From positions 434,001 to 498,000 of the forward strand of contig NZ_JBEXDG010000001.1 in assembly GCF_040605635.1 (NCBI RefSeq): a DNA stretch of 64,000 nucleotides, given 5' to 3'. The translations under genes were made by a program, and so were the position numbers. Each line of letters opens with the position of its first letter. The first letter of the stretch is position 1. Under the pieces are notes generated by a model, which made no database searches, was not told the DNA's origin, and was given only the letters and a program-made list of their open reading frames with translations. This document shows positions 52,396 through 60,602 of the stretch, piece after piece. The DNA comes from Dactylosporangium sp040605635 (GTDB lineage: Bacteria > Actinomycetota > Actinomycetes > Mycobacteriales > Micromonosporaceae).

Positions 52396-53121
52396 TTACT
52401 CGGCCGCGTTCGCGTCGTCCTCGAGGAGGTTGCGCGTACGGTTCGGGTCGACCGGGATGCCGGGGCCCATGGTGGTGGTGATGAAGATCTTCTTCAGGTA
52501 CTTGCCCTTGGCCGCGCTCGGCTTGGCCCGGTTGACCTCGTCGAGGACCGCCGCGTAGTTCTCCACCAGCTGCTGCTCGGAGAAGCTCGCCTTGCCGATG
52601 ATCAGGTGCAGGTTGGAGTGCTTGTCCACCCGGTAGGTGATCTTGCCGCCCTTGATCTCGTTGACCGCCTTGGTGACGTCCATCGTGACCGTGCCCGTCT
52701 TCGGGTTCGGCATCAGGCCGCGCGGGCCCAGGATCCGCGCGATCCGGCCGATCTTGGCCATCTGGTCGGGGGTGGCGATCGCCGCGTCGAAGTCCAGCCA
52801 GCCTTCCTGGATCCGGGCGACGAGCTCGTCGGTGCCCACCGCGTCGGCGCCGGCGGCCTCGGCCTCGGCGGCCTTCGGACCCTGCGCGAAGACGATGACG
52901 CGGGCGGTCTTACCGGTGCCGTGCGGCAGGTTGACCGTGCCACGGACCATCTGGTCGGCCTTGCGGGGGTCGACGCCCAGCCGCATGGCCACCTCGACGG
53001 TGGGGTCGAACTTGACCGTCGTGGTCTGCTTCGCCAGCTTCACGGCGGCGACGGGGCTGTACAGCGCGTTGCGGTCGACAAGGTCCGAGACCTTGCGGTA
53101 GTTCTTGCCGTGCTGCGACAT
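52396..53121 (-). CDS. rplA: 50S ribosomal protein L1
   Basis: 241 residues forming the L1 stalk: KNYRKVSDLVDRNALYSPVA, NLPHGTGKTARVIVFAQG, GPRGLMPNPKTGTV. In many bacteria L1 represses its own operon. Confidence 0.98.
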   Translation of the reverse strand: MSQHGKNYRKVSDLVDRNALYSPVAAVKLAKQTTTVKFDPTVEVAMRLGVDPRKADQMVRGTVNLPHGTGKTARVIVFAQGPKAAEAEAAGADAVGTDELVARIQEGWLDFDAAIATPDQMAKIGRIARILGPRGLMPNPKTGTVTMDVTKAVNEIKGGKITYRVDKHSNLHLIIGKASFSEQQLVENYAAVLDEVNRAKPSAAKGKYLKKIFITTTMGPGIPVDPNRTRNLLEDDANAAE

Positions 53122-53210
53122 GTCGCTTTACTCCTGTGGTGATCGTGCGGGCGCTTCTGTTGAGCGCCCTCCCACGGTGATCGGGTTCGGCTTTTGCGTC
53201 TCGCCGGCGT

Positions 53211-53315
53211 CGGCCTTCTCAGCTTCGGCTTCTCAGCTCCGGCTTTTCAGCTTTGGCCTTCTCAGGTCCGGCCTTTCGGCTTCGGCGCTTCGGCTCCGGC
53301 CTTTCGGCTCCGGCC
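53211..53315. repeat. Degenerate 14-15 bp tandem repeat between rplK and rplA
   Basis: Seven units of the form cggcctttcggctt or cggcttctcagctc fill half of the 207-base rplK-rplA gap. One minus-strand frame through it reads as Ala/Glu/Lys/Pro-rich, but it is not in frame with rplK. Confidence 0.8.
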
Positions 53316-53328
53316 AGGGCTGACTTCG

Positions 53329-53760
53329 TCAGTCCTTGACGACGATGCCCATGGAGCGGGCGGTGCCGGCGATGATCTTCTCGGCCTGCTCGATGTCGTT
53401 GGCGTTGAGGTCCGACATCTTCTTCTCGGCGACCTCGCGCAGCTGGGCCTTGGTGATCGAGCCCACCTTGTCCTTCTGCGGCACGCCGGAACCCTTCGGC
53501 ACGCCGGCGGCCTTGAGCAGCAGGCGGGCGGCGGGCGGGGTCTTGAGGATGAACGTGAACGTCCGGTCCTCGTAGACGCTGATCTGCGCGGGGATGATGT
53601 CGCCGCGCTGGGACTCCGTCTGGGCGTTGTACGCCTTGACGAACTCCATGATGTTCACACCGTGCTGACCGAGCGCGGGGCCGACCGGCGGCGCCGGAGT
53701 GGCCTGGCCGCCCGGCAACTGAAGCGTGAAGGTCTTGACGAGCTTCTTCTTCGGAGGCAT
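53329..53760 (-). CDS. rplK: 50S ribosomal protein L11
   Basis: 143 residues at the GTPase-associated centre: FTLQLPGGQATPAPPVGPAL, GQHGVNIMEFVKAYN, AEKIIAGTARSMGIVV. The Pro-rich N-terminal domain that forms the thiostrepton site is intact. Confidence 0.98.
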   Translation of the reverse strand: MPPKKKLVKTFTLQLPGGQATPAPPVGPALGQHGVNIMEFVKAYNAQTESQRGDIIPAQISVYEDRTFTFILKTPPAARLLLKAAGVPKGSGVPQKDKVGSITKAQLREVAEKKMSDLNANDIEQAEKIIAGTARSMGIVVKD

Positions 53761-53862
53761 GGCTGCTTTCGTCTTCCTGGGCTGGAATGATTCGTGCTGA
53801 TCGGCTTCTTCCGCGGCCCTGCTCTCGCTTGGTGGCCGCAGCGCCTGTCTTTACACACGACT

Positions 53863-53889
53863 GAGCGCCCGGCACCTGGCCGGACGCTC
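53863..53889 (-). terminator. Hairpin after nusG
   Basis: An 11-bp stem with one G-U (gagcgcccggc / gccggacgctc) and a 5-base loop, 18 bases after the nusG stop. It may separate secE-nusG from rplKA or act as a partial terminator. Confidence 0.6.
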
Positions 53890-53907
53890 AAGCGTACCGC
53901 AGACGAT

Positions 53908-54630
53908 TTAGATCTTCGTGACCTGGTTGAAGTTGAGCTCCACCGGGGTCTCGCGACCGAAGATCGAGACGAGCACCTTGAGCTTCTGCTGGTCGGCGTT
54001 GATCTCGCTGATCGTCGCCTGGAGCGAAGCGAAGGCACCGTCGGTGACCGTGACCGAGTCGCCGACCTCGAAGTCGAGGACCTTGACCTCGGGCTTGCCG
54101 GCCTTCTTGCCTTCCTGCTGCACGACCGGCGCGAGCCACTTGAGCACCTCGTCGAGCGACAGCGGCGCCGGGCGGTCCGCCCGGTCGGTCGCTCCGACGA
54201 AGCCGGTCACGCCCGGCGTGTTGCGAACGCACGAGTAGGACTCCGCCGTCAGCTCCATCCGGACGAGGATGTAGCCGGGGAAGACCTTGTTCTGCACCTG
54301 CGTGCGCTTGCCGTTCTTGATCTCGACCTCTTCACGAGTCGGGACCTCGACCTGGTAGATGAACTCTTCCATGTCGAGACTCGTGATGCGGGTCTCGAGA
54401 TTCGTCTTGACCTTGTTCTCGTAACCGGCGTAGGAGTGCACCACATACCAGTCACCGGGCGCGAAGCGCAGTGCGGCACGCAGCTCGGCGACGGGGTCCT
54501 CGGCGTCGGTCGCCGTCGCCGCCGGCTCGGGGGCCGTGCTCGGCGTGGCGGCCGTCATCACCGTCGACGTTTCCTCGCGCTGCTCGTCGTCGGTCCCGGC
54601 GGTCTCGTCGAATTCCTGCACGCTGCTCAC
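53908..54630 (-). CDS. nusG: Transcription termination/antitermination factor NusG
   Basis: 240 residues: an Asp/Glu/Ala/Thr-rich N-terminal extension of about 55 residues, the NGN domain (WYVVHSYAGYENKVKTNLET, VFPGYILVRMELT) that binds RNA polymerase, and a C-terminal KOW domain (FEVGDSVTVTDGAFASLQAT). GTG start, 43 bases after secE. Confidence 0.97.
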   Translation of the reverse strand: MSSVQEFDETAGTDDEQREETSTVMTAATPSTAPEPAATATDAEDPVAELRAALRFAPGDWYVVHSYAGYENKVKTNLETRITSLDMEEFIYQVEVPTREEVEIKNGKRTQVQNKVFPGYILVRMELTAESYSCVRNTPGVTGFVGATDRADRPAPLSLDEVLKWLAPVVQQEGKKAGKPEVKVLDFEVGDSVTVTDGAFASLQATISEINADQQKLKVLVSIFGRETPVELNFNQVTKI

Positions 54631-54673
54631 TTCCGTCTGTCAAATCTTCGCGTCTGCGGCCGGCCCGCCGTGA

Positions 54674-55132
54674 CTACTCCGTTTTGTTTCCGAAGGTCCA
54701 GAGGACGCCCTTGGCGAACACGTAGTCGAGTCCGCCCACGATCGTCAGCATCACGATCACGAACACGACGACGACGACCGTGTAAGTGGTCAGCTCCTTG
54801 CGGGTCGGCCAGATCACCTTACGCAGTTCGGCGACAACCTCGCGGACGAAGTTGATGAGCCGCACGAAGATGTTGTTCGAGCCACCCTCTTTGACCTTGG
54901 TCTTCTTGTTGTCCGACTCTTTGACGTCCTTGGACTTCGACTTCACGTCCTTGGACTTCGTCAGGACCGGCTTGCCGTCGGCGTCCTCGTCATCGGCGTC
55001 CGTCTCGAGGTCGTCGTCGAGCTCATCGAGCTCGTCGGCGAACTCTTCCTCGATGGCCGCGTCCTCGGCGCTGAGCTCCTCGTCACGGCGATCGTCGGCG
55101 GGGTCGGTCCCGCGTCGCCTGCGTTCGGCCAC
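54674..55132 (-). CDS. secE: Preprotein translocase subunit SecE
   Basis: 152 residues. The conserved C-terminal segment (FVREVVAELRKVIWPTRKEL) and one transmembrane helix follow an acidic, then Lys/Ser-rich, N-terminal extension of about 90 residues with repeated KDVKSKSKDVK. GTG 55132 has GAGGG 5 bases upstream; a longer frame runs into the region before it without a ribosome-binding site. Confidence 0.95.
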   Translation of the reverse strand: MAERRRRGTDPADDRRDEELSAEDAAIEEEFADELDELDDDLETDADDEDADGKPVLTKSKDVKSKSKDVKESDNKKTKVKEGGSNNIFVRLINFVREVVAELRKVIWPTRKELTTYTVVVVVFVIVMLTIVGGLDYVFAKGVLWTFGNKTE

Positions 55133-55307
55133 TTTCGCCCTCTTCCGTGATCTCGCGAGTGCTCGGTCCGATGAGTGGCCCGCGGATCCGCCCAACCAGG
55201 CCACCGGCGATGAGCCGGCAGCACTCGGCGGGACCAACCCGTGACCGCTGGAGGTTGCGACCCGATCGGCGGATCGGGCACCCCAGACCCAGGTCAGGCC
55301 TTCGGCG

Positions 55308-55380
55308 CAGGGGCGACAGGACTTGAACCTGCAACCTGCGGTTTTGGAGACCGCTGCGCTGCCAATTGCGCCACACCCCT
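55308..55380 (-). tRNA. tRNA-Trp (CCA anticodon)
   Basis: 73 bases. Acceptor AGGGGTG pairs with CGCCCCT; the anticodon loop is CTCCAAA. GGTTCAAGTCC TψC arm is present. The 3' CCA is not encoded. It lies 175 bases upstream of secE and probably shares its transcript. Confidence 0.97.
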
Positions 55381-55449
55381 TCGTGGTGATCGCGCCTCCC
55401 GGACCCCTCTTCGAGGAGTGCCGAGAGGTTGCTCACCCCACGGGCGACC

Positions 55450-55478
55450 AGTGTACGGGTTCGGGTGGGATATCCCAA
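55450..55478 (-). promoter_or_regulatory. Promoter of tRNA-Trp / secE-nusG
   Basis: Minus-strand TTGGGA, 17-base spacer, TACACT, ending 69 bases upstream of tRNA-Trp. A GGGATATCCC palindrome overlaps the -35. Confidence 0.6.
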
Positions 55479-55503
55479 CCACCCCCCTCCACCGGGTCGC
55501 CTC

Positions 55504-55902
55504 CTATGCTCTGACCAGGGCTTTCGCGGCGCCGAGAATCTTGTCGCCGTTACACGTGGCGGTGATGTCGATCTGCGTGACACCGTCCTCGCCTACCCGC
55601 TTCACGACGCCGCTCACCACGATCTCGGTGCCTTTGTCGTCGTCCGGGACCACCACCGGATTGGCGAACCTGGTGGAGTATTCGACGATCGCCGCGGTGC
55701 CACCCACCCAGCACGCCACCGCCTGACCCGCCAGGGCCATCGTCAGCATGCCGTGCGCGATGACACCCGGCAGACCGACCGACGTCGCCACGCGGTCGCT
55801 CCAGTGGATCGGGTTGAAGTCCCCGGAGGCGCCCGCATAGCGCACCAGATCGGCGCGGGTCACCTGGAACGTCTGCGGCGGGAAAACGGTGCCGGCTTCC
55901 AT
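55504..55902 (-). CDS. hadB: MaoC-type hydratase/dehydratase, HadB-like
   Basis: 132-residue hot-dog fold with the catalytic Asp/His motif in YAGASGDFNPIHWSDRVATS and GVIAHGMLTMALAGQAV. Homologue of the (3R)-hydroxyacyl-ACP dehydratase subunit of mycobacterial FAS-II. ATG 55902 lies 1 base after the hadA stop with GGAGGG upstream. Pairs with HadA. Confidence 0.88.
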   Translation of the reverse strand: MEAGTVFPPQTFQVTRADLVRYAGASGDFNPIHWSDRVATSVGLPGVIAHGMLTMALAGQAVACWVGGTAAIVEYSTRFANPVVVPDDDKGTEIVVSGVVKRVGEDGVTQIDITATCNGDKILGAAKALVRA

Positions 55903-55903
55903 C

Positions 55904-56350
55904 TCAGCCCTCCCCACGGACCACGAGGCGGGTCCAGATCGTCACGACGAGCTCACCTTCGACGGTCGACACCTCGTGCCGCGTCGTCAGGAACCCGTGC
56001 CCGGCGCGGCTGCTGATCTCCTCCACCGCCATCACCGTCACCAGGTGGTCGCCGGCGACGATCGGCCGCTCATACCGGAACGTCTGCCCACCGTGCACCA
56101 CCCGGCTGTAGTCCAGCCCGAACGACTGGTCCTCGACCAACTGCTGCCCGGCGTTCTGACTCAGGATGATCGCGAACGTGGGCGGTGCGATCACGTCCTT
56201 GTAGCCCTTGGCGCGCGCCTCGGCGAGATCCCGGTGCACCGGGTCGCTGGCGCTGACCGCGTCGGCGAACTCCCGGATCTTCTCCCGGGCGACCTCATAC
56301 GGCGGGGTCGGCGGATACACCCGGCCCATGAACGACTGATCCAACGGCAT
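55904..56350 (-). CDS. hadA: MaoC N-terminal-type dehydratase subunit, HadA-like
   Basis: 148 residues: YEVAREKIREFADAVSASDP, APPTFAIILSQNAGQQL, RVVHGGQTFRYERPI. The FAS1-like dehydratase domain lacks the Asp/His pair, which HadB supplies in the heterodimer. ATG 56350 is likely; ATG 56329 is possible. The location between rpmG and secE is conserved in actinobacteria. Confidence 0.87.
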   Translation of the reverse strand: MPLDQSFMGRVYPPTPPYEVAREKIREFADAVSASDPVHRDLAEARAKGYKDVIAPPTFAIILSQNAGQQLVEDQSFGLDYSRVVHGGQTFRYERPIVAGDHLVTVMAVEEISSRAGHGFLTTRHEVSTVEGELVVTIWTRLVVRGEG

Positions 56351-56376
56351 GCTGTGCAACTTTACCGCTGGCACGA

Positions 56377-56404
56377 AAAAGCCCCGGCCGTGGGCCGGGG
56401 CTTC
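56377..56404 (-). terminator. rpmG terminator
   Basis: AAGCCCCGGCC / GGCCGGGGCTT with a 3-base loop and a run of five U, 12 bases after rpmG. A textbook intrinsic terminator, 27 bases before hadA. Confidence 0.85.
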
Positions 56405-56416
56405 GTCGTCAGCTGA

Positions 56417-56584
56417 TTATCGCGTCTCGCGGTGCACGGTGTGCTTGCCGTCCCGGGGGCAGAACTTCTTCAGCTCGATGCGGTCCGGGTCGTTGCGGCG
56501 ATTCTTCTTCGTGATGTAGTTCCGCTCTTTGCACTCCGTGCACGCCAGCGTGATCTTCGGACGAACGTCGGTCGCCTTGGCCAT
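56417..56584 (-). CDS. rpmG: 50S ribosomal protein L33
   Basis: 55 residues: MAKATDVRPKITLACTECKE, NYITKKNRRNDPDRIELKKF. The first CxxC is intact, but the second knuckle reads CPRDGKH, so the fourth Cys of the zinc ribbon is Asp. ATG 56584. Confidence 0.96.
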   Translation of the reverse strand: MAKATDVRPKITLACTECKERNYITKKNRRNDPDRIELKKFCPRDGKHTVHRETR

Positions 56585-56683
56585 GGCGAAGTGCCTTCCT
56601 TCAGAGCGGGGTTCAGGTCCAGCGAACGAGCATAGCGGCTCACACTGGCAGTCGCCGAATCGGCGACCTCTGTGGTGCGTCTG

Positions 56684-56756
56684 TAGCGGTGGCCGGACTT
56701 GAACCGGCGACACAGCGATTATGAGCCGCTTGCTCTACCATCTGAGCTACACCGCC
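56684..56756 (-). tRNA. tRNA-Met (CAT anticodon, elongator type)
   Basis: 73 bases. Acceptor GGCGGTG / CACCGCT has a G-U first pair; anticodon loop CTCATAA. The first pair excludes an initiator tRNA (which has a C-A mismatch); tRNA-Ile2 is not excluded by anticodon alone. CCA not encoded. Confidence 0.93.
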
Positions 56757-56790
56757 GCGGCGGACTCGATGACTCAAGCCCGGTCTCTCG

Positions 56791-56863
56791 AGCCCCCTTA
56801 CGGAATCGAACCGTAGACCTTCTCCTTACCATGGAGACGCTCTGCCGACTGAGCTAAGGGGGC
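56791..56863 (-). tRNA. tRNA-Thr (GGT anticodon)
   Basis: 73 bases. Acceptor GCCCCCT / AGGGGGC; anticodon loop ATGGTAA. CCA not encoded. It is 34 bases upstream of tRNA-Met and cotranscribed with rpmG. Confidence 0.96.
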
Positions 56864-56896
56864 GCAACCCGTGCCATCTGGCACATGCGCTCGCTA

Positions 56897-56926
56897 AGCG
56901 TACACGGCCCCCGCCGCGGTGCGAAA
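56897..56926 (-). promoter_or_regulatory. Candidate promoter of tRNA-Thr / tRNA-Met / rpmG
   Basis: Minus-strand TTTCGC, 18-base spacer, TACGCT with a TG extension, ending 33 bases upstream of tRNA-Thr. Confidence 0.5.
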
Positions 56927-57028
56927 TCGACTTCCCCGAAGTGGTGTTGTCGCAGCTTGCGGCCTTCTTCCGGCGTGTCCCACCGGGTCACTGGCGCCGG
57001 CCGGCCCGGCGCCTTCCCCCACCGCCGT

Positions 57029-57092
57029 CTTGATCGGATGCCGGATCCGGTTGCCATCACGACCAGATCCGGCCGTTGATCACACGGCGCTG
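57029..57092. repeat. 64-bp dispersed repeat, diverged copy A
   Basis: Starts cttgatcggatgccggatcc; about four fifths identical to 57630-57693 in the same orientation, including GTTGATCAC. Confidence 0.7.
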
Positions 57093-57629
57093 TTCATGGG
57101 GCGCCTTCTGGGGCCCGCGAGGGCTTCAGAACTGCCGGAGTAGAAGCTGGGCCTGCGGCGGCCCAGAGAGCCCCCTCAGGGCCTTCAGATCCGCCGCATT
57201 TGACCCATTGCCGGCCTACGTGTGTAGGCCGACGGGCGCCTCAGAGGCGTCAGATTGACCCTGCGGGGCCGGATCGGACGAAGCCCCCCCGTGCACACAA
57301 CCCGCACGCCCTGGACGGCATGTGGTCACCGTCCAAGCCGTGTTCGGGCGAGGCTGATGAGCCCACTGTCGCGCGACCCGGCGCCGTTCGCCGCTGCTCA
57401 TGATCTGTGAAGACCTGTGGTCGCCCTGGCGACAAGATCTCTTCCGGATCACGGGAAAGAGGTGAGAGTCGATTGCTGGACCGGATGGTGCCACGCCCCG
57501 CCGCCGCCAGGGTGGAAGCCGAGCAGTCGAGCCCGATGCCGTCGGTGACATCGGCATACAGGACGACGCACGTCCAGTCGCGCAGTGTCGGGTCGGCGAG
57601 GTCGAGGCGCCGAACTTGGCCGGCACCGC

Positions 57630-57693
57630 CTTGATCGAAGGACAGGTCCGGCTGCCATCGCGGCCAGATGTGACTGTTGATCACGACGCGGCC
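57630..57693. repeat. 64-bp dispersed repeat, diverged copy B
   Basis: Starts cttgatcgaaggacaggtcc; partner of copy A at 57029. The surrounding sequence is different, so the pair is not a simple tandem duplication. Confidence 0.7.
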
Positions 57694-57889
57694 ATGCACC
57701 CACCCCGTTGCCGGGCAGGGCACGGAGACGCTGCGGGCGGCGCCACAGTGGGGAGTGGACGCACCACGGAAGGCACCGCAGTGGATCGCGGAGTCGCTGC
57801 GGGCGGCACCGCGGTAGGGCGCACCGGCGCTTCGGCACGCCACGGTAGGCGCGGAAGCTCCCGGGCGGCACCGCGGGCGGGCAACTGCA

Positions 57890-57940
57890 GGCGGCGGGAG
57901 AGGGAAGGCCGTCCACGGCCTGACCGGCGGCTGGCGGGAG
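57890..57940. repeat. 51-bp dispersed repeat, copy 2
   Basis: One base different from 23034-23084. It lies 77-127 bases downstream of the GGDEF-EAL gene's stop. Confidence 0.9.
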
Positions 57941-58016
57941 TGTCCTGTGTCAAGCCGTTCTTGTTTGATCTTGTTGTAGGAGGGTTTGGAGGGCGTTGTG
58001 GCGTGCCGGGGCGGCC

Positions 58017-60551
58017 TTACGGCACGGCGCGCAGCCAGCGGACCTCGCCGGCGGGGGCGACGGTGGGGTCGGCGTCGGCCTGGATCTGGAGCCAGGACTC
58101 GAAGCGTTCGTAGGGCAGCGCGCGGCTGAACAGGAAGCCCTGGCCCATGTCGCAGTGCATGTCTTCGAGCAGGCCGAGTGTGAGTTCGCTCTCAACGCCC
58201 TCGGCGACCACGGCTAACCCGAAGTGGCGGGCCATGTCGACGACGGTGCGCACGATCGCCAGGTCGCTGGGGGCGGTGGCCATGCCCTGGACGAAGGTAC
58301 GGTCGATCTTGACCTCTTGGACGGGCAGTCGGCTGAGGTCGGCGAACGAGGAGCGGCCGGCGCCGAAGTCGTCGACGGAGAGCCGGATGCCGAGGTCGCG
58401 GAGGCGCTTCAGGGCGGGGATGCCGCGGCCGCTGGCGAGCAGCTCCTCCTCCGACAGCTCCAGGATGATCCGGTCGGCGGGGACGCCGTGCTCCTCCAGC
58501 AGCTCCGACACCTGGAGTGGGAAGTCTGCGTCGTTGAGGGTGCGGACCGAGATATTGACCGCGACGGTGAGCGAACGGCCGGCGTCGGACCATTCGCGGG
58601 CCCGGCGGATGCCTTCGCGGAGGACGACGCCGTTGAGCCGGGAGAGTTGGCCCGTGTGCTCGGCGACGGAGACGAAGTCGGGCGTGGCGACCAGGCCGTG
58701 CACCGGGTGCTCCCAGCGGGCCAGGCACTCGACGCCGACGAGCCGGCGGTCCTTGAGGGCGACCTTGGGCTGGAAGTAGACCTCAAGCTCGCCGGTGTTG
58801 AGCGAGGCCTCGAGATCGCCGGCGAGCCCCACGCGCCGCACGGACCGTGACTGCAGGCCTGCGTTGAACAGCTGGACGATCCCCCGCGACTTCGCCACGT
58901 AGGTGGCCACGATGGCCCGCTGGAGCAGCGCCTCGGGCTCCGAACCGTGGTCGGGGTAGATCGAGACGCCGACGTTGGTGTCGACGTCGACGGTGAGCGT
59001 GTCGATGACCATGCGGTCGCGCAGGCCGGCGCGCAGGGTATCGGCGACCGTGACGGCGGCGTCGGCGCTCGCGGTGCGCAGCTCGACGGCGAACTCGTCG
59101 CCGCCGACCCGGGCCACCAGCGCGCCCTGCGGCGCCAGGTCTCGCAGCCGGCGGGCGACCTGGACGAGCACCTCGTCGCCGGCGTCGTGGCCGAGCGAGT
59201 CGTTGACCTCCCGGAGCGCGACCACGTCGAACAGCAGCACCGCGACGACCTCGCGCGGGCCGCGGCCGGTCATCGCCTCGCCGAGCGCCCCGAGCATCCG
59301 CCGCCGGTTGGCGAGGCCGGTGAGCGCGTCGTGGTTGGCGTCGAACTGGAGCCGGTCGACCAGGCGGCTGTTCTCCACCGCGGCACTGACCTGCACCGAC
59401 AGCGTTTCGAGCAGCTGGACCTCGTCCTTGCCGAAGGCGACGTTCTCGCCGAGCCGCCCGGCGACCTCCAGTGTGCCGATCGCGATGCCGCTCGAGCGCA
59501 GCGGCACCACGATGACGTCCTTGACGCGGGCCTCCTGCAGCGCGGACTGGAGCTCCGGCGGGCCCGCCTTCGGCCCGGCGACAACGGTCTTGCCGGAGCG
59601 CATCGCCAGCTGCCGGAACAGGTCGGGCGTCGTGGCGCTGTCGAGCAGACCCGGATAGTCCAGCCGCGCGGACAACAGCACCTCGTGGTGACGGCCGTGC
59701 TCGGGCAACCACAGCGTGGCCGAGTCGGCGGCGACCAGGGCTCGCACCCGTCCCAGCAGCACGTCGGGCAGCGTGCCGTCGTGGTTGGTCGCCGCGATGT
59801 CCCGGGTCAGCGCATACATCTCGGTCAGGCTGCGGTGCTGGCGGAAGAACTGGGAGTAGGACCGGTAGAGGACGCCGAGCACGATGGCCAGGGCGACCAG
59901 CAGCAGGCCGCCCCACCGGCTGGCCTCCAGCGTCAGCAACATCAGCAGGCCGAGCACGATGTTGACACCGATGACGGCGAACCCGATCAGCGACGACTTC
60001 AGGAAGTGCGACAGCTGATTGACGCCCTGCAGCAGCACCATCACGCCGGCGATCGCTGTCACGGCGACCACGTTGCCGGCGAAGACCGCAGCGGCGAGCA
60101 CCAGCCAGGTGACCGGCGACTCGTTCACGCCGAGCCCGAACTGGAAGACGATGAGATTGGCGGTGGCGATGCTCGCGAAATGGCTGGCCGTGTTGAAGGC
60201 CAGCTTGTGCGGTCCGAGCCGGACGCCGGCGACATTCCAGATCAGGCCGGCGCCGACCCGCACGAAGATGGCCAGCCAGGGCGAGAGGTAGAACAGCGCG
60301 AGGACGACCGGGATGTCGTCCATCCGTGTCGTGAACGCCTGGCGCCGGATGTCGAACCGCAGTGCCAGGGGTGTCGCCAGGGCGGCCAAGGCCAGCAGGC
60401 CCAGCGCATAGCCGAACTTATGGTCAGTCGGTTGCGGCTTTTCGGAGAGCAGGATCGGCAGCGACAGCAGCGCGCCGAAGAGTAAGAGCGGGCCGGTGAT
60501 CAGCCACGAGTGCGCGTCAGAGCGGCTGACTGGAACTTTTGGCGCTGGCAC
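58017..60551 (-). CDS. Membrane bifunctional diguanylate cyclase/phosphodiesterase (GAF-GGDEF-EAL)
   Basis: 844 residues. An N-terminal membrane region of about 235 residues has around seven or eight hydrophobic helices; a GAF-like sensor domain follows at about 255-395, then GGDEF at about 410-565 and EAL at about 590-830. GGDEF is intact (RVGGDEF near 481), but the upstream metal loop reads FDVVALREVND instead of FDxDxFKxxND. The EAL motif is ECL (near 607) with the Glu kept; DDFGAG, VKIDRTF and AEGVES retain the other catalytic residues. It probably makes and/or degrades c-di-GMP. GTG start. It lies 51 bases after a small secreted peptide gene. Confidence 0.93.
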   Translation of the reverse strand: MPAPKVPVSRSDAHSWLITGPLLLFGALLSLPILLSEKPQPTDHKFGYALGLLALAALATPLALRFDIRRQAFTTRMDDIPVVLALFYLSPWLAIFVRVGAGLIWNVAGVRLGPHKLAFNTASHFASIATANLIVFQFGLGVNESPVTWLVLAAAVFAGNVVAVTAIAGVMVLLQGVNQLSHFLKSSLIGFAVIGVNIVLGLLMLLTLEASRWGGLLLVALAIVLGVLYRSYSQFFRQHRSLTEMYALTRDIAATNHDGTLPDVLLGRVRALVAADSATLWLPEHGRHHEVLLSARLDYPGLLDSATTPDLFRQLAMRSGKTVVAGPKAGPPELQSALQEARVKDVIVVPLRSSGIAIGTLEVAGRLGENVAFGKDEVQLLETLSVQVSAAVENSRLVDRLQFDANHDALTGLANRRRMLGALGEAMTGRGPREVVAVLLFDVVALREVNDSLGHDAGDEVLVQVARRLRDLAPQGALVARVGGDEFAVELRTASADAAVTVADTLRAGLRDRMVIDTLTVDVDTNVGVSIYPDHGSEPEALLQRAIVATYVAKSRGIVQLFNAGLQSRSVRRVGLAGDLEASLNTGELEVYFQPKVALKDRRLVGVECLARWEHPVHGLVATPDFVSVAEHTGQLSRLNGVVLREGIRRAREWSDAGRSLTVAVNISVRTLNDADFPLQVSELLEEHGVPADRIILELSEEELLASGRGIPALKRLRDLGIRLSVDDFGAGRSSFADLSRLPVQEVKIDRTFVQGMATAPSDLAIVRTVVDMARHFGLAVVAEGVESELTLGLLEDMHCDMGQGFLFSRALPYERFESWLQIQADADPTVAPAGEVRWLRAVP

Positions 60552-60602
60552 CCGCTCCCCAATCGTTCGGGCAAGGAGCCTGGCGGGCGTGAAAGCCCGG
60601 GC

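Larger units (their letters stand above)
56864..58016. other. Gene-free, repeat-bearing region
   Basis: 1153 bases. Frames here are short, without good ribosome-binding sites or recognisable protein features. It holds the tRNA-Thr promoter, a 64-base sequence family in two diverged copies (57029-57092 and 57630-57693), and the second copy of the 51-base repeat (57890-57940). It looks like decayed DNA colonised by dispersed repeats. Confidence 0.65.

Noticed and set aside
57250..57843. Possible 197-codon gene in the gene-free region
   Set aside because: No ribosome-binding site or recognisable domain, and part of it is the dispersed 64-base repeat.
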